Source of the DNA: Lentilactobacillus parabuchneri DSM 5707 = NBRC 107865
Lineage (GTDB): Bacteria; Bacillota; Bacilli; Lactobacillales; Lactobacillaceae
Direction of reading: 5' to 3'
NCBI RefSeq assembly: GCF_001435315.1
Contig: NZ_AZGK01000004.1
Span: 1-64,000, forward strand
DNA: 64,000 nt
Below are positions 54,501 through 61,851 of the stretch, piece after piece; positions within the stretch are counted from its first letter, which is position 1, and each line of letters starts with the position of its first letter. The translations under genes were made by a program, and so were the position numbers. Under the pieces are notes generated by a model. That model was given only the letters and a program-made list of their open reading frames with translations, was not told where the DNA came from and ran no database searches.

Positions 54501-54613
54501 CGCCAGGCTTATCGCTCGGCAAAAAGTTAACCATTGTCGGCATCGTTTGGTGGTTCATCTTCTTAATTGGCTCCGTTGGCAGAATGGTGTATCGCAAATG
54601 GTTCTTGAAATAA
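51509..54613 (+). CDS. YfhO-family membrane protein (GT-C type fold)
   Basis: 1034 residues. The N-terminal 450 contain about a dozen membrane segments, followed by a large extracellular part and one last helix near the C-terminus. The WNVDGIAQHFPIL and GADQLTTFAFYIIGDPFSYL motifs are typical of the YfhO family, which is linked to glycosylation of lipoteichoic acid or other wall polymers. AGGAGG lies 8 nt before the ATG. It is transcribed alone, with a cre-like sequence upstream. Confidence 0.9.
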   Translation: MEPRIDTRKKSFNFSIYFIYTIAFVFVCLATYTIPWLAGKTLIWNVDGIAQHFPILAQFQHILQGTAHQSLAGWSWNLGAGADQLTTFAFYIIGDPFSYLIAFFPASKLELGYQVLILLRLYCVGLSFLAWANERNFSRHSKLIGTLIYTFSGYNFYVSMHHPFFLIPMILFPLLAMGVEKVLHKQNWLPLAVAVALALISNFYFAYMLAIGTLVYLLTRYFNIRHTHPEQLKNGRIIYCLFQGVITGLLTAGIVLLPTLLAVFQSTRIAYHAQFANGLILYPLKYYLALPNQLITSTTTKDYWLVLNFCGLTFLGAVYVLRHFKRYRSLATIITLTIVALMLPQFSAVANAMSTPSNRWLFLIVLPMSLATMIFVDSLKTLTRNDLRWLIGASAGLIILVWITKGFTLKLPQNDLVAYGLLLSFLLLFACQTSLKLPPKRVGYILTGLVFVNVISAGQGWFSPNNSKNINSNLATGSAQQWLHKYYDGAQNGLNKDGNFYRTTTIHNYYSHRTAGNNIPMVLGTHDLGAYYSIQNGSLFQFTRSLGDSQAVVNSVIGEADGRTTLLNLLGVKYMFAKTDIIKKPQAIPYGFHYVRGQNGKIVDFPEQPVSGLSNHSGTILLQSNLALPLVYTQKYVISSANYNSMSPLQREQAILSGAVVDKPIDGVSLTEPANKVKTVGYTTKLFDQHIVNNPVKAVLDRLRISPNARYRATAAKYKTMLPAHKIRIWEKATGINPNAKPLRTVLAKNQKIVRRNEAQNANGLHLMDNDAQGRHLSYQLNINNPKQYRNSELYLVIDGVSHTTHTAMDRIANLTADSIIDGTPVSKLQKIDRYRKALQHPDLGAFTLSVETPNNFTYVRQLPENNLSDFENRQHIVLNLGYSPKLTKSLTIHFNGVKQLRFKSVKLMAVPFNKQYDQQIHALQKSGLSGQHVTNDAVSGYTDTTERTRVLTTSIPYSTGWHLKIDGQPGDIFKVNRGFIGARIPVGRHFISLKYQTPGLSLGKKLTIVGIVWWFIFLIGSVGRMVYRKWFLK

Positions 54614-54643
54614 TTATCTCGTTTCGACTGTAACATCCAATTG

Positions 54644-54679
54644 AGTCGGGCTTCTCAAACTTTGGGGCCCGGCTTTTTT
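54644..54679 (+). terminator. Terminator after YfhO-like gene
   Basis: GTCGGGC pairs with GCCCGGC and TTTTTT follows. Confidence 0.75.
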
Positions 54680-54707
54680 GCGCCTGACAGCTAAAAAAAG
54701 CCTACCA

Positions 54708-54757
54708 AAAAAAGCTGGGAAGCAATGAACAAATCTGTTCATCATTCCCAGCTTTTA
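54708..54757 (-). terminator. Terminator of argR
   Basis: On the minus strand AAAAGCTGGGA pairs with TCCCAGCTTTT, with an inner stem GATGAACA/TGTTCATT; T residues follow. Confidence 0.82.
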
Positions 54758-54781
54758 TAAATTCAGTAAATGCCTACACAC

Positions 54782-55255
54782 TTATTCTGACACCAACAGA
54801 TCTGGATTGGCGTGCTTGGTTACCAAGTCGTGAATCTCGTGGGCCGCATCCACCGATGGACTGAAGGTCACGATAGTATCATAACCGGCCAAGGTCCCGG
54901 AAACATTATCCATATGCAGGTCGTCAATGACTGCTGCCAATGGGTTGGCATAACTTGGCTGCGTATGAATCACGTTCACAAATTCAATTTGGCGAATGTC
55001 AGTCACCGTTCCATTAATCATGCGATACATCCGTTCAATCTCGTTTTGGTTTCCCGACTTAAAAATCATATACCGGGAATTTCCAGAACTGTCCGGTTGC
55101 TTGACGATTTGCATCTCGCGGATATCCCTGGATAAAGTTGCTTGTGTAACCGTAATCCCCGCAACACGGAGCTTTTCCATCAATTCATCCTGTGTGGTAA
55201 TCGTGTACTGATTAATAATTTGCTCAATTTTAGATTGGCGAGCTTCCTTTTTCAT
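54782..55255 (-). CDS. argR: ArgR/AhrC-family arginine regulator, atypical ligand motif
   Basis: 157 residues. The N-terminal winged HTH (about 5-75, ATLSRDIREMQIVK) and the C-terminal hexamerisation/arginine domain are present. The arginine-binding loop normally reads G-T-I-A-G-D-D-T. Here it reads GTLAGYDT, so the first of two aspartates is Tyr. That form suggests altered or absent arginine response, as in ADI-linked ArgR paralogues that act with a second ArgR. I chose ATG 55255; an ATG at 55294 lacks a ribosome binding site. Confidence 0.9.
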   Translation of the reverse strand: MKKEARQSKIEQIINQYTITTQDELMEKLRVAGITVTQATLSRDIREMQIVKQPDSSGNSRYMIFKSGNQNEIERMYRMINGTVTDIRQIEFVNVIHTQPSYANPLAAVIDDLHMDNVSGTLAGYDTIVTFSPSVDAAHEIHDLVTKHANPDLLVSE

Positions 55256-55416
55256 GTTAATGCGCGTTCCTTTCGCTTCTTGATTGGCTTTCATGCCTGT
55301 TTAAATATTCAATAAATACCATTTAATTTGCATAACACTATCATACCAAATGATAAACCAAAGTTCGCCTGTTTTCCAAAAAAGAAGCAATTAGTTTACA
55401 AATTCTTCAGAAACAC

Positions 55417-57735
55417 TCATTTATAAGTCCACATTTGTTTCGGATTTTGGTGGCTCAACTGCTTTTTCTCATTGGCAACGGTAATATCCGCACCTTTTCC
55501 ACTAATTAAGTCCACTTCCACCGTATCTTGATAAATAATGAACTGAAATTCATTGCCATACAGATGCATCTTAAATTTGAGGCAGTTCCAAGTAACAGGT
55601 AAGTGCGGCTGCAAACTAAAGCTTTTGGCGTTATTGACCACACCGGCAAATCCGTAGATGATGCCTTCCCAAGCAGCGCCGAGGCTTCCCGCATGGATAC
55701 CATTCTTAGTATTGTGATGGACATCCATTAAATCGGTCTGAACGGCCTGTGAGAAGAAATCATAGGATTGCTGGTCTTTGCCTATCCTGGCCGCAATAAT
55801 GGCGCAAATCGCCTTAGAGAGGCTAGAATCGTGGGTTGTGATCGGCTCATAGAACTCGTAGTCGGATTTTAGTTGGGCCAACGTGTTTCCTTCGGGGAAC
55901 ATGAAGTCGACCATGACCGTATCAGCCTGCTTGTTAACCTGGTGCCGGTACAACATCAGCGGGTGATAGTTGAGCAACAGTGGGAACATACTTTGATCGA
56001 TTGACGCAATATCCATCTTCGGCAGTTGCTCAAAATTTTGAAACTGCAGCTTAACGTTCTTTTCTTTATCGTAGGGAAGATACATGGCAGCTGCAGCTTC
56101 CTCCATATCGTGAACTTCTTCGTCGGTCACGTTCAGGCGACTCAACATGCCGTCGTCATCTTTATACTTATGGGCATATTTGGCAGCCAATTGAAGATTG
56201 CTTTGGGCCAATACGTTGGTGTAATAGTTATTATCCACTAAGGCGCTGTATTCGTCCGGCCCGGTTACACGGTTGATCACAAACTGGCGCTTGCCGTCCA
56301 ATTCGGCATAGTTGCCATATTCCATCCAGAACCTGGCCGTTTCCAAAATGATTTCAAAACCGTAGTGGCGCAAAAAGTCCTCGTCACGAGTAATTTCATA
56401 GTATTGCTCAACCGCAAACGCGATGTCGGCGTTGATATGGAACTGCGCTTGTCCCGCCAACCAATAGGCACTTGACTCAAATCCATTAATTGTCCGCCAT
56501 GGATACATTGCGCCCTTACCCAAGCCAAAGTCGCTGGCCTGCTCTTTGGCAATCTGGAGGGTGTGGTACCGAAACATCAGTAGTTCCTTAGCGATTTCAG
56601 GCTGCGTGTACGTAAAAAACGGCAGCATAAAGATCTCGGTGTCCCAGAAGAAATGCCCCCCATAGCCGTTGCCGGTCAAACCTTTGGCGGGGATACTGGT
56701 TTTTTCATCGCGCCCAGCCGACTGGTTGAGCTCGAACAAATTAAAGCGAACGCACTGCTGCAAAGCAGGATCGCCGTCAATTTCAACGTCACTGTGAAGC
56801 CAGAAGGTCTGCCATACTTGGGCCGATGCCATTAATTCCGACTTGAAGGTCGTATCGTTAATGAAATTATCCAACGATGCCAGATACTGGTCAGAATACA
56901 TGTTGGCGTTCACCAAAGGATGAATGTCGCCTATTGCAAACAAAAATTCAAAGTCTTTTGAACTCCCCGGTTTGGCAAAATATTTACTGCGATAACCATA
57001 GTGGTGATTCTCGTCCATAAAATACTCAATCTTAGGATTGGGCGCAAAATTTTCATTCGCCTGGTAGGTGATGATGATCCCCTGCTGGCTTCTAAAAGTG
57101 GTCACCAAATAGCTGGGCTGACCGTTGTCGGGAATAAAGTCCATTTGCATTTGGCCCAGATCCTGACTAACACGGATATCGTCGTCTTGATGATGGACAG
57201 ACTGATTGACGTAATCATGCATCTTAATGACTTCAACTTCTTCTGAAAAGTTGGTCGGAATAATTGCATATTTAATGCCGTATACGTTTAATTTGCTGAG
57301 GCTGGCAAAACTTTCAACCACCAAGTTAAAGTTACGGTTTTCTGGTGTCGTCACACTAAATAGTTCGTGCAGCAGCCCAGTCTGCATGTCCAGGTTCTTA
57401 TCAATATTTTCAACGCGGAAATGGTCAGTCAGTGAATCTTCGTTGCCCACCTTGATTCGAATAAATCTTGGATCAAGCAGCCGATTGATGACTTGGTTAT
57501 TATCCGGGTAACCACGGTATTTTTCACCATAAGAAACTTCTTTGTAATCAAAAAAGCCGTTAATAAAAAGACCCGGTGACCCGATGTAATCCGGGCTGTT
57601 TCCTTGAAGTGGATTGGAATCTCTCACTCCAAAGTGGCCGTTGCCGACATTATAAATGGTTTCTAAAAATAACTGTTCTTTGCTTCTCAAGTTTTGTAAA
57701 TGAATTTGAAATTCCGGAGACTGTTCAATTCTCAT
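55417..57735 (-). CDS. Glycoside hydrolase family 65 phosphorylase (maltose- or kojibiose-type)
   Basis: 772 residues of the full GH65 layout: beta-sandwich N-domain (1-270), (alpha/alpha)6 barrel and C-terminal beta layers. The general-acid glutamate is in VTGPDEYSAL near 480. It splits an alpha-glucosyl disaccharide with phosphate to beta-glucose-1-phosphate and glucose. The exact linkage cannot be named. A beta-phosphoglucomutase gene, usual partner, is not next to it. A 10-bp palindrome GGTACGTACC lies before the start. Confidence 0.88.
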   Translation of the reverse strand: MRIEQSPEFQIHLQNLRSKEQLFLETIYNVGNGHFGVRDSNPLQGNSPDYIGSPGLFINGFFDYKEVSYGEKYRGYPDNNQVINRLLDPRFIRIKVGNEDSLTDHFRVENIDKNLDMQTGLLHELFSVTTPENRNFNLVVESFASLSKLNVYGIKYAIIPTNFSEEVEVIKMHDYVNQSVHHQDDDIRVSQDLGQMQMDFIPDNGQPSYLVTTFRSQQGIIITYQANENFAPNPKIEYFMDENHHYGYRSKYFAKPGSSKDFEFLFAIGDIHPLVNANMYSDQYLASLDNFINDTTFKSELMASAQVWQTFWLHSDVEIDGDPALQQCVRFNLFELNQSAGRDEKTSIPAKGLTGNGYGGHFFWDTEIFMLPFFTYTQPEIAKELLMFRYHTLQIAKEQASDFGLGKGAMYPWRTINGFESSAYWLAGQAQFHINADIAFAVEQYYEITRDEDFLRHYGFEIILETARFWMEYGNYAELDGKRQFVINRVTGPDEYSALVDNNYYTNVLAQSNLQLAAKYAHKYKDDDGMLSRLNVTDEEVHDMEEAAAAMYLPYDKEKNVKLQFQNFEQLPKMDIASIDQSMFPLLLNYHPLMLYRHQVNKQADTVMVDFMFPEGNTLAQLKSDYEFYEPITTHDSSLSKAICAIIAARIGKDQQSYDFFSQAVQTDLMDVHHNTKNGIHAGSLGAAWEGIIYGFAGVVNNAKSFSLQPHLPVTWNCLKFKMHLYGNEFQFIIYQDTVEVDLISGKGADITVANEKKQLSHQNPKQMWTYK

Positions 57736-58081
57736 TAATGGAACCTCCTATTACACAGGTACGTACCAAATCACAACACAAAATTATAGGACTATTTTAC
57801 CATTCATCGAAAAAAATTCACGTTTTATTGCTAATCACCGCTTACTTTTATTGTAGTACCTAATAGTAATATAATTGTAAAATATTAAGATTAATATAAT
57901 ACGGGGTAGAAAAGATTCACGTCCTTTACCGACGGGTCTTGAATTGCTATACTAGGTTGTAGCTTTTTTGCGAAATTAAATTGCAATGAGTCATTATTCA
58001 TGCATATATTACTAGAATATCATATAATCTGGTTAGAAGATAAACTATAAGGCGACAGGTCTTCAAAGGAGAATTACAATT
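57736..58081. promoter_or_regulatory. Divergent control region of GH65 gene and LysR regulator
   Basis: The GH65 gene has a -10 TATAAT about 60 nt upstream (plus-strand ATTATA near 57783). GGTACGTACC (57758-57767) lies between this -10 and the start, with a central CG typical of LacI-type operators. Nothing else was seen, apart from AT-rich sequence, up to the LysR ribosome binding site (AAGGAG). Confidence 0.4.
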
Positions 58082-59014
58082 ATGAACAGCAAATTACTTT
58101 CGTTTCTAGAAGAAATTAAGGCACAAGGAAATATGTCAAAGGCAGCTCAAGCATTATTTGTGACCCAACCCTATATCAGTCGGGTTATCAAAAATGCAGA
58201 AGTTAATTTTGGTGTTAAGCTAATTGATCGATCATCACATCCCATCCAATTGACCTACGCCGGCGAACGGCTGCTTGCTTTCTTACAAGAAGAAAACCGA
58301 CTGCGGGCCAATCTGGACCGTGAGATGACGCATTTGTCACAATTTAAATACGGTCATTTAACAATTGCCTCAAATGAAGTGGTGACCAATGACTTATATA
58401 AGCCGGTGTTAGTCCGTTTCTATAACAAATATCCGAATATCCACGCCCAGATCACCAGAATGACCAGTCGAGATGCTGAGAAGCGCTTGCTATCAGGTAC
58501 CCTCGACTTCTTCATTGGCCACGCACTTCAAAGCCACAAGGTTGAATACCGGCCAATCGCCCAATTGCCATTGGTTTTAATCATCCCTGAAACATCAAAG
58601 CTTTATGAGCCAGGCAAAGTATTCACCAATTACGAAGACTTGGACCTGACCAAGCTTTCAGGTGAATCCTTCATTGGAACACCTCAGGAAGATAACTACC
58701 AACGTTTGGTGAACAGCTTCTTAAATGATATTGGTGTTTCTGCTGAAATCAGTATCGAAGTTCCAGACTTGCATCTGGCTTCTGACTTGGCAATTGAACA
58801 TGTTGGCGCGATCATCACGCCAGAACCATTTGCCAACCCACGACGTTTGACTGACGAACAAAAGAAGCACATCAACGTGGTTAAAATTCCAACAGACGTA
58901 TTAACCGCCAACTTCGGGATTTCATTTATTAAGAACAAGCAAACTTCAGAACCAGTGACAGACTTGCTCAACATCATCTCAGAATACGTGGAAGAATATA
59001 TTCCTAAGCGATAA
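58082..59014 (+). CDS. LysR-family transcriptional regulator
   Basis: 310 residues: N-terminal winged HTH (GNMSKAAQALFVTQPYISRVIKNAEVNFGVKLIDRS, about 15-50) and a two-lobe periplasmic-binding-like effector domain (about 90-305). The effector is unknown. AAAGGAG precedes the ATG. It is divergent from the GH65 gene and convergent with the permease; neither is a proven target. Confidence 0.93.
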   Translation: MNSKLLSFLEEIKAQGNMSKAAQALFVTQPYISRVIKNAEVNFGVKLIDRSSHPIQLTYAGERLLAFLQEENRLRANLDREMTHLSQFKYGHLTIASNEVVTNDLYKPVLVRFYNKYPNIHAQITRMTSRDAEKRLLSGTLDFFIGHALQSHKVEYRPIAQLPLVLIIPETSKLYEPGKVFTNYEDLDLTKLSGESFIGTPQEDNYQRLVNSFLNDIGVSAEISIEVPDLHLASDLAIEHVGAIITPEPFANPRRLTDEQKKHINVVKIPTDVLTANFGISFIKNKQTSEPVTDLLNIISEYVEEYIPKR

Positions 59015-59035
59015 TTTAAAAATCATCGTTAATAC

Positions 59036-59068
59036 AAAAAGACCAGCGAGAAAATCGCTGGTCTTTTT
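59036..59068. terminator. Terminator between LysR and NCS2 permease genes
   Basis: AAAAAGACCAGCGA pairs with TCGCTGGTCTTTTT; symmetric, so it can serve both genes. Confidence 0.85.
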
Positions 59069-59081
59069 ACGTCTTAATTAA

Positions 59082-60392
59082 TTAAATATCTTCTTCAACT
59101 TTTTTGCTTAAAGAGGTGTGGTTTAATAAAATGTTCAAAATAACGGCTGTAAAGCTTCCGACAACCATTCCGTTACTCATGATGACTTGAACCGTCGCTG
59201 GCAGGTATTGGAATAACTGTGGCTGAGTGGTGACCCCAAGACCAAATCCGATTGAAACCGCGATGATCAATAAGTTCTTGTTATTGAGTTCCACTTTTGA
59301 CAGCATCTTAATTCCCTGGGCACCCACCATTCCAAACATAACTAACATGGCGCCGCCAAGAACTGATGATGGAATCAAAGTAGCAACTGCACCAAACTTG
59401 GGAATGAGTCCCAAGATCATGAGCATGAAAGCCGAATAGTAAATTGGTGTTAATTTTTTAATACCAGACAACTGCACAATCCCAACGTTCTGGGAGAAAG
59501 TCGAATATGGAAATGTGTTAAACAAACCACCCAAAATGGCGGCAATTCCTTCTGAGCGATAACCATGTTCCAAATCACGGTCGTCCAATTTACGCCCGGT
59601 AATATCACCCAAAGCAAAGTAAACCCCAGTTGATTCAATCATACAAGTAAGCGCCGCTAAAATGAGCGTCGCAATTGAAGACCACTCAAATCTCGGGGTG
59701 CCAAAATAAAAGAACTGTGGCAATTGCGCCCAGTGTGCCTGACCAACAGCCGCGAAGTCAACCGTTCCCATCAAGACTGCAACTACCGAACCCACTAAGA
59801 TCCCAATCAGAATTGAAATTTGCTTGAGAAAGCCCTTTGCCCAAATGTTGAGCACAACGATGACCAATGCGGTGAAGAACCCTAAGAACAAATGAGTCGG
59901 GTTTCCAAATGCCTTGGCAGTCGCATCCCCACCACCAATGTTTTGAAAGGCAACTGGCATCAATGTGAATCCGATTAAGGTAATCAAAGACCCCGTCACG
60001 ACCAATGGGAAATACTTTCGCAAGTGGGCAAACGGCTTGGCGATGATAATAATAAACAGGCCGGCCACCATGATGCCGCCGTACATATACCCCAAACCAA
60101 AGTTCTTTCCAATTGACTGTAGCGGTGCCACGTACTCGACGGCACAGCCAAGAACAACCGGCAGCCCAATACCAGTGATGGGCGTCCGTCGGATTTGAAG
60201 CAATGTTGCCACCCCACACATGAAGATATCCATTGAAACCAGATAGGTCATCTGGGCCGCGTTAAATCCAAGTGCGCCACCGATTAATAATGGAACCAAA
60301 ATATCGCCGGAATACATGGCGAGTAAGTGTTGAAAACCTAAAATAGCATTACGAACGGGCGAATTTTTGCCCGGAACAGAAACGTTTTCCAT
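59082..60392 (-). CDS. pbuX: NCS2 nucleobase permease, xanthine/uric acid type
   Basis: 436 residues with about 12-14 hydrophobic segments. The NCS2 signature stretch (LEHGYRSEGIAAILGGLFNTFPYSTFSQNVG), the ITLIG/FTLMP region and the TM10 motif are present. It imports a purine base, most likely xanthine, with a proton or sodium ion. A PurBox-like sequence AAATCCGAATGTT lies 73 nt upstream, linking it to the purA-purB control. No purine riboswitch was found. Confidence 0.85.
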   Translation of the reverse strand: MENVSVPGKNSPVRNAILGFQHLLAMYSGDILVPLLIGGALGFNAAQMTYLVSMDIFMCGVATLLQIRRTPITGIGLPVVLGCAVEYVAPLQSIGKNFGLGYMYGGIMVAGLFIIIIAKPFAHLRKYFPLVVTGSLITLIGFTLMPVAFQNIGGGDATAKAFGNPTHLFLGFFTALVIVVLNIWAKGFLKQISILIGILVGSVVAVLMGTVDFAAVGQAHWAQLPQFFYFGTPRFEWSSIATLILAALTCMIESTGVYFALGDITGRKLDDRDLEHGYRSEGIAAILGGLFNTFPYSTFSQNVGIVQLSGIKKLTPIYYSAFMLMILGLIPKFGAVATLIPSSVLGGAMLVMFGMVGAQGIKMLSKVELNNKNLLIIAVSIGFGLGVTTQPQLFQYLPATVQVIMSNGMVVGSFTAVILNILLNHTSLSKKVEEDI

Positions 60393-60464
60393 TGTGATCT
60401 CCCTTTTATTCGTGTTTAACGTGATAATGTAATATTAACATTATATTTTAACTAAAACAACGTC

Positions 60465-60477
60465 AAATCCGAATGTT
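60465..60477 (+). promoter_or_regulatory. Candidate single PurBox upstream of the NCS2 permease
   Basis: AAATCCGAATGTT matches the consensus AWWWCCGAACWWT at 11 of 13. No opposed partner at 16-17 nt was found. Confidence 0.35.
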
Positions 60478-60532
60478 AGCGCTCGCATGGATGGCTTTTG
60501 ACAACTTTGTTTGTGTAGCTTGTGGCTGCACA

Positions 60533-60576
60533 AAAAAACTGGAAACGATGAAGGATCCTTCATCATTTTCAGCTTT
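60533..60576 (-). terminator. Terminator of the secreted wall protein gene
   Basis: On the minus strand AAAGCTGAAAATGATGAAGG pairs with CCTTCATCGTTTCCAG and TTTTTTT follows. Confidence 0.8.
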
Positions 60577-60617
60577 AAACGTTTTTGAAACTTTTCGAAT
60601 CGCATTGTTGGTTATTT

Positions 60618-60968
60618 TTAGTACCAACCATAAGTTTGCCAATGCTTCTTAGCATGAACCCAGCTTCCATATCGAGCCTTTACATAATGGTCAGCAGCTT
60701 TTTCTTGGTTGCTCTTTGAGTAGTTACCGTGCAGGTAAGATGCACTCAATTGATAACGGCCAATGTATCGACCGTTACGGGCATGATATGAACCCCGTGA
60801 TTCGTGGTAAGCGATCCAGTTCTTTGCTTTTTGGTTTGCTTTTGATAAGTTTGATTTATATACTTTAGTTGTTTTAGCTTCAGCGATTTCAGTGGATGCG
60901 GCAACGTTCATTGTGCCGTAAAAAGTTAATGCAGTCATTAATGCGATAATGATCTTTTTCAGTCTCAT
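60618..60968 (-). CDS. Small secreted transglycosylase-like wall protein
   Basis: 116 residues: signal peptide about 1-25, a linker, then a lysozyme-like domain of about 70 residues (AKNWIAYHESRGSYHARNGRYIGRYQLSASYL...). The glutamate in YHESRGSY corresponds to YRESRNNP in the LysM protein at 4827, so the two share the same C-terminal module; this gene lacks LysM. It should act on peptidoglycan outside the cell. It has a WalR-like box upstream. Confidence 0.85.
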   Translation of the reverse strand: MRLKKIIIALMTALTFYGTMNVAASTEIAEAKTTKVYKSNLSKANQKAKNWIAYHESRGSYHARNGRYIGRYQLSASYLHGNYSKSNQEKAADHYVKARYGSWVHAKKHWQTYGWY

Positions 60969-61076
60969 GAAATATTATTTCCTTTCGTCTTTTCTCAACA
61001 GTGACGAATATACGCTTTCTCATTTACAGAGACGTGTCTGGATAATTACAAGCATGTTAAACTAGATAGGATTTTA

Positions 61077-61093
61077 GTAATATTCTCATAACA
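61077..61093 (-). promoter_or_regulatory. Candidate WalR (YycF) box upstream of secreted wall protein gene
   Basis: On the minus strand TGTTAT-N5-TATTAC differs by one base from TGTWAH-N5-TGTWAH, about 110 nt upstream of the start. The rest of 60969-61288 holds no gene and no strong hairpin. Confidence 0.3.
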
Positions 61094-61288
61094 TTACGTC
61101 GCTCATACCCGTCATGACAGCATTTTGAAAAGCAAAATCGGCAAAAGTCCAGAATGCTTTTTACCAATTAATAATACAAATTATTCGAAAAGCGTTTAAA
61201 ACGAGGATGATTTGAAGCCTCACCATTTGATTTTCAGCTCATTTCAAGTCATGATTTGTTGTAAACTTAAAAGTAGGAGGTGGAGCTG

Positions 61289-61756
61289 ATGGACCCTCAT
61301 TTCAATCAAATTACCAAATCAGGATATGAAAAAATCGAAGCAGAAATTCGCGACCTCGAAGATTCTCGCCCGGCTAAAATCAAAAATTTAGCTGATGCCC
61401 GAGCATTAGGCGACTTATCCGAAAACGCCGAGTACAGTTCCGCCAAACGGGACCTGCGTCATTTGGAAAGCCGGTTGCGTTTCTTACGTAAGCAGCTTCA
61501 GTATGCCCAAGTCTATACCCCGTCCAATGACGACACCGTTGAGGTCGGCAAAACCGTCACTTTTGAATTTCTCGACGATCATTCAACTGAAACTTACGAA
61601 ATTGTCGGAACCCCGGAAGTCGACATTGATCACCGCAAGATCTCAATTGCCTCGCCAATTGGGTCAGCCCTTTTAAATCACCATTCGGGCGATATTGTCA
61701 CGGTATCGGCACCCCAACTCTCATACAAAATTAAAATTGTGTCGATTCGCGTTTAA
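61289..61756 (+). CDS. greA: Transcription elongation factor GreA
   Basis: 155 residues: an N-terminal coiled-coil hairpin (about 10-75) with the acidic tip motif GDLSENAEYSSAK, then the FKBP-like C-domain (VEVGKTVTFEF..., PIGSALLNHHSGD). It enters the RNA polymerase secondary channel and triggers transcript cleavage to rescue stalled complexes. The ATG has AGGAGG 8 nt upstream; the GTG at 61280 is too close to it. It may be the second GreA of the genome, since it lies outside the usual udk/greA context. Confidence 0.93.
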   Translation: MDPHFNQITKSGYEKIEAEIRDLEDSRPAKIKNLADARALGDLSENAEYSSAKRDLRHLESRLRFLRKQLQYAQVYTPSNDDTVEVGKTVTFEFLDDHSTETYEIVGTPEVDIDHRKISIASPIGSALLNHHSGDIVTVSAPQLSYKIKIVSIRV

Positions 61757-61797
61757 AAACTTCTCCCACAAGCACTTGAATGCGCAATACAAGCTAA

Positions 61798-61840
61798 AAG
61801 GCCGAGCCAAAAGTGTCAACTTTTGACTCAGCCTTTTTCC
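61798..61840. terminator. Bidirectional terminator between greA and the P-type ATPase gene
   Basis: AAAGGCCGAGCCAAAAGT pairs with ACTTTTGACTCAGCCTTT (few mismatches), T runs on both sides. Confidence 0.85.
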
Positions 61841-61851
61841 TACGCTATTTA

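Noticed and set aside
60393-60617. Purine riboswitch before the NCS2 permease
   Set aside because: The conserved core (TATA...AATATGG..., three-way junction with fixed loops) is not found on the minus strand here.
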